In this document: piece by piece, positions 12,583-25,700 of the stretch
How positions within the stretch are numbered: the first letter of the stretch is position 1
Layout of the letters: the number at the start of each line of letters is the position of its first letter
Assembly (NCBI RefSeq): GCF_905475395.1
Contig: NC_058339.1
Coordinates: 41,611,172-41,675,171 of the forward strand
Reading direction: 5' to 3'
Source: Chrysoperla carnea
Taxonomy: Eukaryota; Arthropoda; Insecta; Neuroptera; Chrysopidae
DNA length: 64,000 nucleotides
Notes under the pieces: generated by a model
What the model saw: the letters and a program-made list of their open reading frames with translations, nothing else
Database searches by the model: none
What the model was told of the DNA's origin: nothing
Position numbers and translations under genes: made by a program

Positions 12583-15500
12583 TTATTTGCTATCACCACC
12601 AGCTCCAAACATAGCTTGTGCACTTGTAGCGAAAAACTTGGGTAGTGACAAGAAAAGAACTGCAGCAGTGTTTGCAAATTGACCACCCATATCGGCTGCA
12701 GCTTTAAATGAATCTCCAACTGCTTTTGTATCAGTATCAATAGCATTTTTACCATTTCCCACAATTGAATTTGTGTTTTCAACAAAAATTTCTTGCGCTA
12801 CATCTATACCTTCTCCAACTGCTCTTGAGCCACTGACAGCAGTTTTTTGTGCATTTGTAAAGGTACTTAAAGCATCTAATAAAAATTTTGCACGAGTTGG
12901 TCCTTCCGCTGGTTGAATATGAGATTCAGCTGGTCTTCCCTAAAATTAAACATACAAATTTCAGTTCAATATTAACGATGATAAAACAAATAATGTATGA
13001 TGCCAATTTTCGAAAAAGAAGAAAAATTGATTAAATAAAGAAGTCTTAAGAATCCTCTGCTAGTCATTCCCTAGCTTATAAACTGCATATTCGTAGAAAT
13101 TGTACTTTTGCATGAAGGTAATATTTAAAGTATAGAGGTAATAATAATGGTTTAGGTCGCTGAAATGCGGATATTTCACTCAATGACTTGTAGTCCATTA
13201 TGCTACTCTAATGACCACAAAATCAATAACCTGTTTCATAATACTTTGGCTTGAAGCATTGCTAGCTAGATTCACGCAAAGTTTATCGTGTTTTTGAATA
13301 GTTTTCTACTGCTTCTTGTAAGGGCCCTAAGAAAATTGTCTCCCATTATCTTTTGTTTTAAAACCAAGCAGTGGCATAGTAGATAATTATTAATCATCGT
13401 CGGTGATTTTCCACGTTTGTATAGGTTAATCTCGAATACACAATTTCCTATGATTACGCCGATGATACTGCATACAAGATATTTCCTGTGTTTCAGTAAT
13501 TGCATATGTTTTATATTTATTTCGGGCCACAGTACCCAGAATGTGAGAAAAACCACATGGGTTTAGCAAGCCCCTTTGTGTTTCAACGAGATAAATTCAT
13601 TTATCGCCTTCCTTAAGGCGTTGAACGGGGAAAGTGATGAGCCAGCCATCTTCCTTAATGTTTCCTATCACAAGTCTGTCTATCACAACTCGCCCTTATC
13701 TTTGTTCTATTTGTTTTAGATTTTATTTCATTTTCATCATTTCTTCACAGAGAAAATTTGCTTTTAATTTAACAAAAAAAGTCAGGAACAATACAGTCAA
13801 AATTCAGAAATAATATGATACATTTTTCACCGTTTCCATAAAAATTTAAAGTTTTTAATTAACTATTCAATCAATAAATTTAACCGTCAGAGCTTCTACA
13901 GACTACAGAGAAGAGTGGGGTTGAGTTCCCAATACGGACACTTTTATGGCAGAATTTCGATTCGAATTATTTCGAGACAGTTTTCTTTTGACCCTTTGAC
14001 GAGTCTTCATAGTTTCCTTTCCCTAGCCTTTCATTTGTATTAATTGAAACAAGTTCTGTACTTATTCTAGCTATTTACAGTCCTCTATTTTCTCGCGTTG
14101 TAATGGAGCCTTCAGGATTCACTCCTTAGATGCCCTAGATTCGCGTCTACCGAGATTTGGTATTTTGCGCGGTCGGCTTATACAGCAGAATTTTTGAAAA
14201 GCACTATTTAAGGCGGCTGCGTTTATTAACAGTACTCCCGCCTCCCTTACATAATATTATTATCCTTACATAATAAGCCTCATAAATCTATCCCAATCTG
14301 TTTCTTGGAATTTACCTCCCTCCTCCCTCTGTTTGGAAAACTAGAAACGTCTCCCTTATTGCATATTGTTAAAAGTTAATATACAATCCATTATTGACTC
14401 ACCTCGTTCATTTATTATGGTGCTACCCACACACAGTATGGTTTCCTCAATATGACTCGCACTATGTTCTGAACTTCACCTGGTGGTGGCTCCATCTCGT
14501 ATGGCATGTATGCGAAGACCAAGGACAGTTTTATGTTACCTTGATCCACGCAGGGTGCCATAGTCGAATGTTTGTTTGTGCTGTATTGAGACAAAAGCAT
14601 AAGTTTGGTAATGTTTTTGGTCACTATGCACGCTCTTTTCTTACCTCTGGTTTAAGAGTATATCACAAAACATAGTCCTTTAACCTTAGTTGCCGAATTT
14701 TATCTTTGGCAAGTTATGGTTTTTGGACTAAAACCAAGTTTACACTCTTTTCGATCATGTACAACATCGAATCCTATGTGGCTGCCAAGTAGAGATAAAG
14801 ATTAATTATCGCCACTAGCAGCCTTGCTGGATTCCATGCTGCTCTTATGTGAAACATAGTTCGTCTCAGTCTCGAATGATTTGCGTTAGAAAATCTAGCG
14901 ACTTTCTGTTGCCACATTCTATGACTTTGACTCCCATATGCCATCCAGTTTCGTTGTAATCTACTTCATCATTGAGGGACTCTGTAATTTCAAACAGAAT
15001 CCTTGACTCCACCTCCATTCACCTTTCAAGAGTCATCCTGCCGTCAAGAGCAATTGATGACGGCTATCTGACAGTTCTCAGGTGAATTGAAACGTATCGG
15101 AGCTTTACGCTTTTTTTTTAGGACGTGCTCTTTTCTTTTAAGAATTTTTAGAATTTGGTCAATTAAATTTGTTAGGCTGTGAAGATTCCTGACAAACTCT
15201 CTAGCAGTATGCCCTATACTGCTCCTTTGAGGATAAGAGAGGCGTTTCTCTCTATCTTGTGGTGGATAAGGTGCCAGTCCTTATCGGTCGAATCCTCATC
15301 TTTTTTGTTGCTCTTTTTTTTTTGGGACGACTAAGCTTTTAGAAAAGCTTTGTTGTTCCTCTGAACATATAAACTTTTTCCCGAAATTTTTTTTTGAAAA
15401 CTGAACAGTTTTGGCAGATATTAGACAAATTTCTGACTCGTATTAATTAAATTAACATAAAACTTCATCGACTGAGTGTTATATTCACAAGAATGTATAA

Positions 15501-15905
15501 ATAACATGCGCATGCTCTGCTAAAGTAGTTTTGTTTTTCACTTATTTTAAAAATTATTCGAATTAAAAGGTTTTGCATAGTAAATTATTTATTTCACCGA
15601 AGAAAAAAATTTATACCACTAAAGTCTAAAAAGCTTTCCTTCTAACAATTCCCAAACAACTAACAATTAACAGTTCGCATTGGTGATATTTCATTGTTGA
15701 TGTCTACAATGAGTTTCAATTTGAATCACATATTTAAAAAAATATTTAAATACCTTTTTGGTCTATTTTTTAAATTTTAATAAATTATAAAAAATAAAAA
15801 TTTTAATAAAATTAATATTTACAGTAAATAAAATAAAATACTTACATTTGTGAAATGAAAGATCAAACAGAAGAAAAATGTCACTTGAATGATAAACTTA
15901 ATCAT
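12583..15905 (-). CDS. Small secreted protein, unrecognised family (two exons)
   Basis: Exon 1, 15846-15905, is 20 codons from ATG to a GTAAGT donor and encodes a classic signal peptide (Met-Ile-Lys, then a Phe/Ile/Leu-rich core). Exon 2, 12583-12939, follows an ATTTTAG acceptor in the same phase and encodes 118 residues plus TAA, for 138 in total. The mature part begins GRPAESHIQPAEG and is predicted helical, with Ala/Gly-rich repeats near GGQFANTAAVLF and a hydrophobic C-terminal segment. It has no cysteine pattern and no domain I know. AATAAA (minus strand) lies 18 nt after the stop, at 12560-12565. Two related terminal exons follow downstream at 10412-10573 and 9212-9568. A decayed LINE occupies part of the intron. 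Function unknown; export from the cell is inferred from the signal peptide only. Confidence 0.72.
13950..14990 (-). mobile_element. Decayed Jockey/R1-type non-LTR retrotransposon, endonuclease part
   Basis: Minus-strand reading, broken by frameshifts and stops, recovers the N-terminal part of a LINE ORF2. About 14811-14840 gives SSKAASG, as in the 'SKAA' start of the apurinic-type endonuclease. About 14469-14518 gives AYMPYEMEPPPGEVQ. About 14395-14430 gives STIINERGES, the segment after the catalytic DANAHH region, which is itself damaged. About 14165-14225 gives LNSAFQKFCCISRP, as in the linker before the reverse transcriptase. No reverse transcriptase is seen. It lies in the intron of the secreted-protein gene, in the same orientation, and is inactive. 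Confidence 0.65.
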
Positions 15906-18900
15906 AATTAATAACTTCTATTCGTTACCAATGCAATAATCGAACTGATCTGCGAGTATTTTATACAACTTATTAAATGTTTTAAGACATGCAAAGTAAT
16001 TAACATAAGTTATTAAAAAGGTGAAGAGTGTAGGTAAAATGTTTGTTGACAATAAGTTTTTATGTAAGAACCTTCAAACTCCTCTCGTCTGAATATTTAA
16101 TGTAAATTGTTGTAATTTTTTTTTGTACTAGTAAATTACATTTTATTTCTATAACATATGTTATTAGTGAGGTCATGCGGAACCTAGATTATGTATGTAA
16201 TTGAAAAGATGATTTATAACAATTGAACCAAAAATCTATTGATGAATTTTATTAATTTTTTATTGGTCAAGGAAATTCCTAAAATTTTGTAAATATATGC
16301 TGTATCAATAAAACCATACTTGGTGAATTCCTCAAAAGTATGTAATAAACAAAAAGAAATAATTATATTAGGATTTTAATTTTCTATTATCGAGTTTTCA
16401 AATATAAAGGTTGTCCTACCTTTAACGCATACGGAAAGTACAGCGAAAAGCAGAATAATCTTAAGAACTTTACTTTTGGTTTCATATCCTTTTTCATAGA
16501 ATATTGTTAACTGCATTTTCTATTTTGATTACGTTTCTAAAGCTTTGATTATTTCCTACTATTTCTGTATATACGCATTCAGATTGTCTATTAATATATT
16601 TTATTCTTCTTTGATTCGTTTTAGGGTATCTTAGGTCAAATATTTTGTTGCTAGAATGAGTTAAAAATAATCCAACTGCCTCATTTTTATTATTTTAATG
16701 TAATTTTACATTATTAAGGTAGTTGTATCCCGACAGTCCAGTCAAAAATTATTGATTATTATCCATGCTATACATATCTACATAACTAAGGTTATAAACC
16801 AAGTTTTTTTTTACTGTTACTGTACACATACTGTCTCACACATATACTAGAAATGAATACACATAGATACTAGAATGGATACACACACATATTCCCCTCC
16901 ATTAAAAATAATCCTCTAATTGTAATATTTAATATTTTATGGAAACTACTAAATGGTGAATAATGAAAAATTTCCATGATCTCATGGTACGTGTGTTAAA
17001 ATTGTCATTCTTAATTGTAACTATCTCTGTTAAGCGTAGTAAATTGTCTTCAAATTTTAACAGCGTGTGTGTATTAGGCTTTTAATTACTTATATTCAAA
17101 GTTTTGAAGATTTCTTAAGATTTTGCTTGCGTGACTCAACTATCTTAATATAAAATAAGAGGCCGAGAATTATAAACATATTTATTTACAAAAAGTGTCG
17201 AGCATTCGGGAGAAATCATATGTACCTTGATATATTTTGCTTTGAAAGAAACAATAAATCGAATCGAATTTTTTTAGAGTTTCTAGACATTACGGATCAT
17301 CCTATATATGGGAAAAAAAGTAGAAAGACTTACTTTACTAAGAATTTAAAACCTACTAAGCTTACTTTCCGAAACATAAAAGCTTGAAAATGAAAATAAA
17401 GAAATAAAATATTTTTTTAACTACACAAATCGTGTCTATTTAATAAAAAGTTTCCGCTTTTAGTAAGTAAAAGTTAAGTACCGGAAATTCCAACTTAACA
17501 AAAAAATATATAAATATTCAAAAGCGGTTTTTTTTCAACATATTTTATGGACTAACTAACATCTTTTAATGAAATCCATTTATAACTCTTTTCAATTAAG
17601 TTTATTTTTACATAAATCTTTAAAATATCGGTAATCCATCTTTAAATTTCCAAAATTTAATATTAGATACCGCGCTCAAACATGTTTAAGAAGATATTCA
17701 ACGTTGTCTACCAAATATGATACCGTCAAATTTAATTTTGAATGGCCCGGTAAATTATTAGTTTATACTTTATTTGCTTAATAACTATTCGTGGAAAAAC
17801 AAATATGAAGAATACATTGCACAGTTCATAAAAAATTAATGAATGTAGCGTGAACTATGGATAGAGATTTTAATCTATTTTGTACCAAAATGACATTATG
17901 AACTTCATTACTTTATGCAGAATGTGTGACTAACAAATAAGTTAATTATATAGTATGGTGCTAGTTATATGCATTAGTTCTAGATAATTTATTCAAATTT
18001 TATAATTACGGTTAATTTTCTCATTCATTATTTTCACTCTAATATAAAAAATTGGTAGATAATTTGATTCATAAGAAAATAAATTACTTACATGCTGAAT
18101 ATCATTTTGTCAAATTAAAAAGTATTTTAGATTTATTTCTACATACAATAGCGAGACTTATTTCGATATTAAAACTCAAGCAGATGAATTAAATTCATAA
18201 TCTTCGGATTACATTTTAAGTAAAGTAAACCCATATTGTTTATTAATTCGATATTCTTCATTTTCATAGGAAAGTATTTAATAATAAAATGATTTCTTTC
18301 ATTTTTGAGTCAAGAAATTAAATATTTTTTACTTATGGTAAGTAATTTATAATATAATAAAACATCTTCCAAAGGTAAGCTTTAATTTAACAAAATGCCC
18401 TAAAAAATTATGCTTTTTTTTTTAGACGTCTTAATATTTAAGATGAAAGAAAAAAGTAAGCGGCACCAGTTTTCAATTAATTTGCATTAATTTTTTTCTT
18501 TTTAGTTACTTTGATCAATAAAATTTCGTTTTAAAGTTGTTTTTGCTTAAATTTTTAATTTCAGTCGGCCAATTTTCACTTCTACTTAACTATATGTTTT
18601 TACATCGCTGCCATTTAGAATTAAAAGTTCTTTTTTCTCTTTTTTGATCCTATAAACCCTTGTTTTGAGGAAAATAATGTAGAATAATGATGGTAACAAA
18701 ATATACCGAGCAAAATATTTTCCCTATAAATTTCCTATCTCGAGTATTTTTATAAATTTTCGAACTCTACAATATACCTTTTCATTTGAATTACGGTTCA
18801 TTATTGTTTCGGACAGACAGCAATAGTTACAAGATAATAGTTATTCATTTTATCACATTAGTTTTTTAACAAACTTTCAAACAAAAGCTAGTCACTTTTT

Positions 18901-19791
18901 AAAATGAAAAGGTCTGTTAAAATATACGAAACGATAAGAAACGAAATGAAACAAAATGATTAAGATTAGAGAAGAAAAATTGATTAGAAGTTTATAATGA
19001 AACACTCAAAATTGGAAATTTTTGGCAGAAACATCCGGTATCTATCAAGAATGGAAAAAGATAACAAATTGAAATTTGGTACATTAAAATTGTGTGAAAT
19101 ATGCGATTGCACATTTTACTGGGAAAATTTTTTCCGTTTTTTTTTTATACCTTTTGAAAATCTTAAGCCTAAATAGAATATCTTCTTAAGTTGAAAAAAA
19201 TTTATCTTACTTACACTTAGTTATTGAATCTTATAACTAATTTTGGCAATACAATTTGCACTCTGGATACAGTTTAACAAATTTTGGTAATTATAAATAA
19301 ACCAAAAATATTTTTAAATTAATTTAATATTTATGAATTTTACATACGGAATACAAGACAAGAAGACTCGACGATTAAATAATCGCCAAATATTTTATTA
19401 TATCATATAAATAAAAAAAAAAACACAAAATGTTAAGGCATTAATTCTCACCTAGATATTCATCAAGCAGATGAGAAACAAAGAAAAATAAAAGCTTTTC
19501 TTGAATATAAAATGAAAACAAATTAATTAATTATTGTTAAAATAAAATACAAAAATTAGGAAAGGCATTTCATTATTCTATGTTTCGATTAAAATATTGA
19601 TGAATAAGTAGCTAATTTCCTCTCTCCCGGACGAATTAATATCTTAACAAACTGTCGTGCCTGTTACTTGAAGGAAATATTATTATTTATGAATAAGTAG
19701 TAACAGTTAAACAAAATTAATTATATAAACAATTCAGAATAATAAAGTATAATAATAAACCTATAACACTTAAATGATATTATTATAAATA
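15906..19791. other. Intergenic, no supported gene
   Basis: AT-rich DNA between the secreted-protein locus and the 3' end of BAG6. One short minus-strand segment at 16420-16516 looks like a further signal-peptide exon (see findings). The rest is low complexity with no open frame of note. TTTATT at 19394-19399 reads AATAAA on the minus strand and is a possible BAG6 poly(A) signal about 390 nt after its stop. Confidence 0.5.
15931..15965 (-). promoter_or_regulatory. TATA box and initiator of the secreted-protein gene
   Basis: On the minus strand TATAAAA lies at 15965-15959. An arthropod-type TCAGT initiator follows at 15948-15944, and a TGCATT initiator-like site at 15935-15930. The TCAGT is only about 19 nt from the TATA box, closer than the usual 25-30 nt, so the second site may be the start. 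Both lie just upstream of the ATG at 15905. Confidence 0.4.
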
Positions 19792-22700
19792 TTATGGTTT
19801 TTGAAAACAGATTGATGCATTTGGGAATCGTTTTAGTGGTGCAATACCTGGTGGTGTGGCATGTGATGGTCGTGATCTAATTGATTGGCGTAATTCTTCA
19901 CGATAAGCTGCCTGTAATGCTGCATCACCACCGGCTGCACCCACAACATGATCAATTGGTGCTACTTGTGATAAACCTGTTGTTAATACAGCTTGACGTA
20001 AACTTTCTGTTATTACTTGTGGTAATGTTCCTTGTGGTTTATTGCATGATATGACTTTTCGTCGTTTAGCTGGTACACTTGATAAATATGCATCACTGTA
20101 TGGTGGTTGAGCTGTTTCATGTCGTTGTACTTGACAATCACGTGTTACCACTGATACCCAATCCTGAAACACAAATTATCGTATAATATTTTTTGCAATA
20201 TTCATAGCAATTCCAATTCTTTGGGGTTTGCCATGGAAATTCTATCTTATTATAAGCGATTTTTAAAGCTAACCGTTAGAAAAAATTGACCTATTTCATC
20301 AGAGTCGGATTAACCATTAGACAGAGTAGAAAACTGCCCCCCGAAAAGGAAGAAAGACGCCCCGTGCGCACACTTAAGAAATTGAAAATGTTTCATAGAG
20401 AAAATTTGGATTCTCATTGACAATAGGTATTATTGTTTTTTGTTGATACATGCTGTCAGTTGATGAAATAATTCATACTTATAAAACAGAATCATCTAGT
20501 ATCGAATAGAAGAACAAATAATACGGTTGCATTACGTTCGAAACGTTAAAGATTGTAACTTATTTGCCTGAACTATACATGCTGTATACAGAAATGTCGC
20601 GGCGACAACAGATTATCTAGAAATTAATTCTTTTGTTAGACTTCTAACATATTTTATGACAAGGACTAACAATGAAATTAAAGAGGCTTTCTAAAAAATT
20701 TAGTTAATAGTTTTCCGAGACATTAAGACTAGTTACATAAAGGAGATGAAATTGTACCTGCCAAGGAATTGTTTAAATTCATTTTTGATATGGTAAAATA
20801 AACTTTCGTGAACGTAATGATAACATTGCAAATACATATAGGGATCCAGAGAATTGCATTACCAGGCCATGATTAATCCGCCCCTGTATATCATATCTTG
20901 ATAAATAGAACCTCATTCGAATAGATTTGTTAGTTTTCCATGTGGAAAATGTACGGAGTGGATTGACTTTACTGAGATGGTTCTGAGCTCATCATACAAA
21001 GGAATTTCATTCAACATGCATTTTCCAGCAGAAATATATTTTATCTAATGTCAAACGTAACTGAACAGGTGCACAAAAGGAGTTTCGTTCCAGCAATCAT
21101 CTTTTGAACCACGATAAAACACAAGATCTATCAACTTGAAAGTTGTGAATATATGAATTGCATATTCGGAGAGCAAGCTTTTGAACCCGATGTAACACCA
21201 TAGCGAGATTGATTATTATTAAAATTGAAAATTTTATAATAAACAAACTTGTAGAAAATAATATTTACTACAATTTATCTTCTTTTCAAGTTTACGGAGA
21301 CATTTATGTTCAATGTTCTTAAATATAATCTTAAATACTTCGGCCAAAAATAAATTTTTTATTTTAGAACATTGAACGTAAATATTTCCGTTTCTCTGAT
21401 TGTTAAAAGAGTAAGACAATTTTTGAGTGAATCTTTTATTACTTACTGATGGGACATTATTGTGCCAAGATTCTGTTCCAATATTTACGTCCGGAAGTGG
21501 AGGTGATGATGATTCACCGTTAGATGTGGGCAATAATACTTTTTGTTTTGTACGTCCTGAATCCGAATTTTCATTTCCATCTTCATGTTCTGTGGCATCA
21601 TAGAATGTATCAACTTCCATATTCTAAAAAAATAAATAATTCATATAAAACCAATATCGAGTAATATTATATAAAGTGTAAATTTTGAAACTCACAATAG
21701 GAGTGGGGAGAGTAAGAATTGTTTCTGATGGCAATGTGGATGTTGATGTTTGCGTAGCTTCAGTGTTTGTAGCATTTTTTCTTGTTGCTGAAGTAGGAGT
21801 TGATGAAGATGCAGACGTTGCAGTAGCCGAAGCTGCTGCTGTAGCTGCTGCATTCGACCGTGATGTCCTACCGCCGTGCATTCTATTTAATTCTCTGGGC
21901 AATGATGTACTACGAGCTCTAGATGGAATTGCTTGAACTGATACTATTTCAAATGGCGATTCCTCTCTAACAGTTTGACTACGTGCTCCATTACCTGTTC
22001 TATTCGCATTTCTATTTTGTCTAAAAATTTTAAAAAGCAATTTAACAAACAAAAAATTCAAAACATATAATTAAAAAAGCGAAAATATCTACCCTGTAAT
22101 GTGATGTGAATTGCATTGTAAAAATGGATCAAAAGCTCGGAATGAATGTGGCGATAACTGAACATGAGGTCTAGGTGTGGATCTAGGGGTTTGTGTTGAT
22201 GTTGTTGGTAATGTAGCTGTATTTCCTCGAGCTTGAGAATTTTGTCCAGCAGCACCGAGACCATTGGCTGCTGATGTAGTTTCTGTAGTGATAGTTGAAG
22301 CATTTGTTGTGGTACTGGTTGTATTTGTAGAAGTAGCGTTTGCGTTAGTAGTGTTTGTATTTCCAAAATTTGTTGGTTGACGAGTAGTGCTTATGAATGG
22401 AGCTCCATTTGTTCCTATTGGTATTGACACAGAACTTGTTGACATACTAACAGGAACACCAGTTAGGCTAACACTGCGCATTACTGAATTTGTTACAGCG
22501 TGTACTAAACTTTGGATTAAATCTTGATTTGGTCCACCTAAACCTTAAAATATATTATATTGGATTAATTTAATTTACGAAAAACAAATTATGTAATTTG
22601 ATACTTTAAAATAGAATTCAGTTAGTTTTGCCGTTAAACACAATGCCTAAAATGAGCGAATTATTTTGTTTATAGCAGCTGGTCAGATCAAAGGACCCCA

Positions 22701-25700
22701 ACAGTGCCCCGCGATTTTTACAATGCTGATTTTTAAATTAAATAATGTAATAAATAAGTAGAAATTTCGTGTGCCGGTTCGCTTTTGTAACGTGAAAGAA
22801 GACCAAACAAACAAACAATATGGCATTGATAAATATTATTATAGATTTTATATACTTTTTTGACAGATTAGTATTCTTAAATACCTTGAGTTATAGGATC
22901 ATCATCAGGAGACATTGCAACAATAATATCTACGTTTCGCCCGCCACCGGGTCGATGCGTAACAGTAACCTGAGGACGTGATGAGCTAGATGATGTAGTC
23001 GTTGGCGTTTCTTGTGTCTGCGATGCACCATTGGAATCATTAGATGGTGCTGATGGCTGAGGTGCTGATGCTGTTGTAGTTCCAGTTTCAGGAGCAGTTT
23101 CAGGCGTTTCTTCATTTGTAGTTTCATCTTGTGGTATGTTTTGATTACTTTCTGTATTTGCTGCAGTATCACTTTCATCACTACCTTCATCTGAATTACC
23201 ATCGGGTCTTCCAAATGGATTACGACCAGTAATATTTTCTACATCGACTTGGGCCTGGATATTAATAAAATTAAATTAAAATTTTTTATTCATAGAAAAA
23301 TATAATACTTAAGAAACATGTGATGACATTTAAAAAAATTTTATATGTCATCATTTTATATTGCAAGCTTTTTTCTTATCAATCACGTATTTTTCGAATT
23401 CAAGCTTGATATCAAATTTAATTCATAAACTTACTTTGCGATTTTATAAATTCAAACTATCTATTTAGGCAATAAAATGAGGTTTTGCTAAATTTTACTT
23501 TAACAAATTATATAAAAGCTTGTATATAAAAACTTTTAACGTGCTGTGCAAAAAAAAGTATTCATTTATTCAATTGGCATTTCGTTCTAGTGACATTAAC
23601 AATTCAATAAGAATTACAACTGTACGAAAATTTTCTTTTTATTCAATAAGATTGAAAAAATTATAAGCTTTGAATAAAAAAAGTGACTAACGAATTATTA
23701 CTTTATGAAAAGTATCACATCGATCACTAGTACTTCCAACTTTTAAAGCATAATATTTCACTTGACAACACCGCCTGTCATCAAAAATATCTTCATCATT
23801 AAAATATAATTAATAAATCTAAAAATTAATTTTTAGATATATTAAAAAAATAATTTAAAAGAATATTTTTTTAATGGACATTGTTTATATTAGGATGGTA
23901 CTTGGATCTCCTTAAAAAGTAGAAAAAATCAATTTTTTATGAAAAAAATATTTTAAACGACGCATTTACATACAAAGAATGGTTAATACTGATCAATTAT
24001 CTACAATGTTTTCCCCATTTATAATTCATAAATCAATTAAAATTAGCAATTGAAAGATAACTGTTTGATTTTATCATAATAGAGAGATGGAGAATTTTCA
24101 TAGCTGTCTGCCAGTACAGCCACTTATCTGTCAGTCATACGAGTCAGCTAACAAAATTACGTAGAATTTATTTGAATCAAGCGTTAAAATGTAAGCTTAA
24201 ATTCATTTCAATTTTCAATGTTGAAACGAACTGTTATTATTTGAATATGTTAGTATGTGATACTGAACATATTCAAATAATAAAATAAGACCTGTCCTTT
24301 AGTGCATTATAGACAAGAGTAACTAACTTCTACATTACCTGTAGTTATTAATAATATTCAACGAAATATCACTATAATATTTTAATATATAAGTCGAAGG
24401 TAGTGTTTCGAAAGAAAATTTTAGAAGCAAAATTGCAGTGAAATCAGTTCATAATCATCGAAGAAAATGTAGTCTATTTTGACCTTCTACCGCGTCTGGG
24501 GAGTGTTAATTTAACGCGAGAGAGCTCGGGTACTTCGCCCCTGATTACCTGATACCTACCGAAGGCGCCGTTAGTCAAGGTTTGTAATCCCCAAAGATTG
24601 TTCCTTTCACCAGTGCGAATACGTAATTTATACTTTAACGTATGTTTGGCAGGCGCTAGCTCTTACTCTAGTATTATTTAGTTTACGGAAAATTCCCCAA
24701 TTATTGGCAAAACGAACATAATTGATAATTTAGCCTTACAATAAAACAACTTGTAAGTGTAATGTACTGCTGATTATTGAAGGTTTATAGCCTACCTTTT
24801 CTATCAGCTTACTTTTTTCCTTACCTTACTTTGGCGCACGAAACCGTGTAATCATGTTTGCAGTTTTTTATGAACGTAAAACTTTCAGTAATTAACAAAA
24901 CTTTGTAAAAGCAATAAGAATTACAATGTTACTTATCGATACCGTAAAAATTTCCAAGTCAATAAAATTATTTTTTTAAATTCTTTGTTAAATGAAGAAT
25001 ATTTTTATGAATGCAAAAATAATTTATAAAAGTTATAATACAATTTATATAAACTGTAAAATTAAGCCTGAAATTAAACTCAAATAAAATAAAATGGAAC
25101 CAGGTCGAAATGAGTTTTCTATTCTCTAATAATCAAAGTTCGAAAACTGAGTATATTACGATATTATTATTTTTTGAAACAATTTAATATCATTCCTACC
25201 AATAAATAAAAAAAATCAAAAACAATGTGTCCGGCTTTGAGTAAGCTCTTTTTATTTAAAAAAAAAAAAGCAGCTCTTGTCGACTTTGTTCCACCTAAAT
25301 CAAACCACAAAAAATATACCTGAACACGAACGGGAAGTGATATACCCGCCTGTAATACAGCATGTTGTACCAGAGTTGGACGACATAACAATGCTCGTGG
25401 TGTTGGTCTGTTGAATGGACAAATAACATCACTTAACGCATGGTATGCATGACCTAATGCATGCATTGTTGCTGAAACTCGATCAAATACACGCTGAGCC
25501 TCATTTAATTCGGTCTCATTTTCAAATGTTGGATCCGTACGCATAAGCTCGGTATATCTTGTCATAAATGGTTGAAGACGTGTTTGAATGCGATTTAATT
25601 CATCCATTAAGTCTGCTAAACTTGTAGTTCTTGCAATATTGCTACCATTGCTAGTACTGCAAAGAAAAATTGAATATAATATCCGATAATATGCAGATTC

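Noticed and set aside
14394-14675. Plus-strand open frame of 93 codons
   Set aside because: Antisense of the LINE endonuclease relic, whose motifs read on the minus strand.
20300-20885. hAT- or pogo-like element in the last BAG6 intron
   Set aside because: Only about 10-12 bp of facing similarity (CGGATTAACC against GATTAATCCG) and no target duplication; too weak to list as an element.
21685-21936. Plus-strand open frame of 83 codons
   Set aside because: Antisense of BAG6 exon 9; Val/Ala-rich shadow of a Ser/Thr/Ala-rich coding exon.
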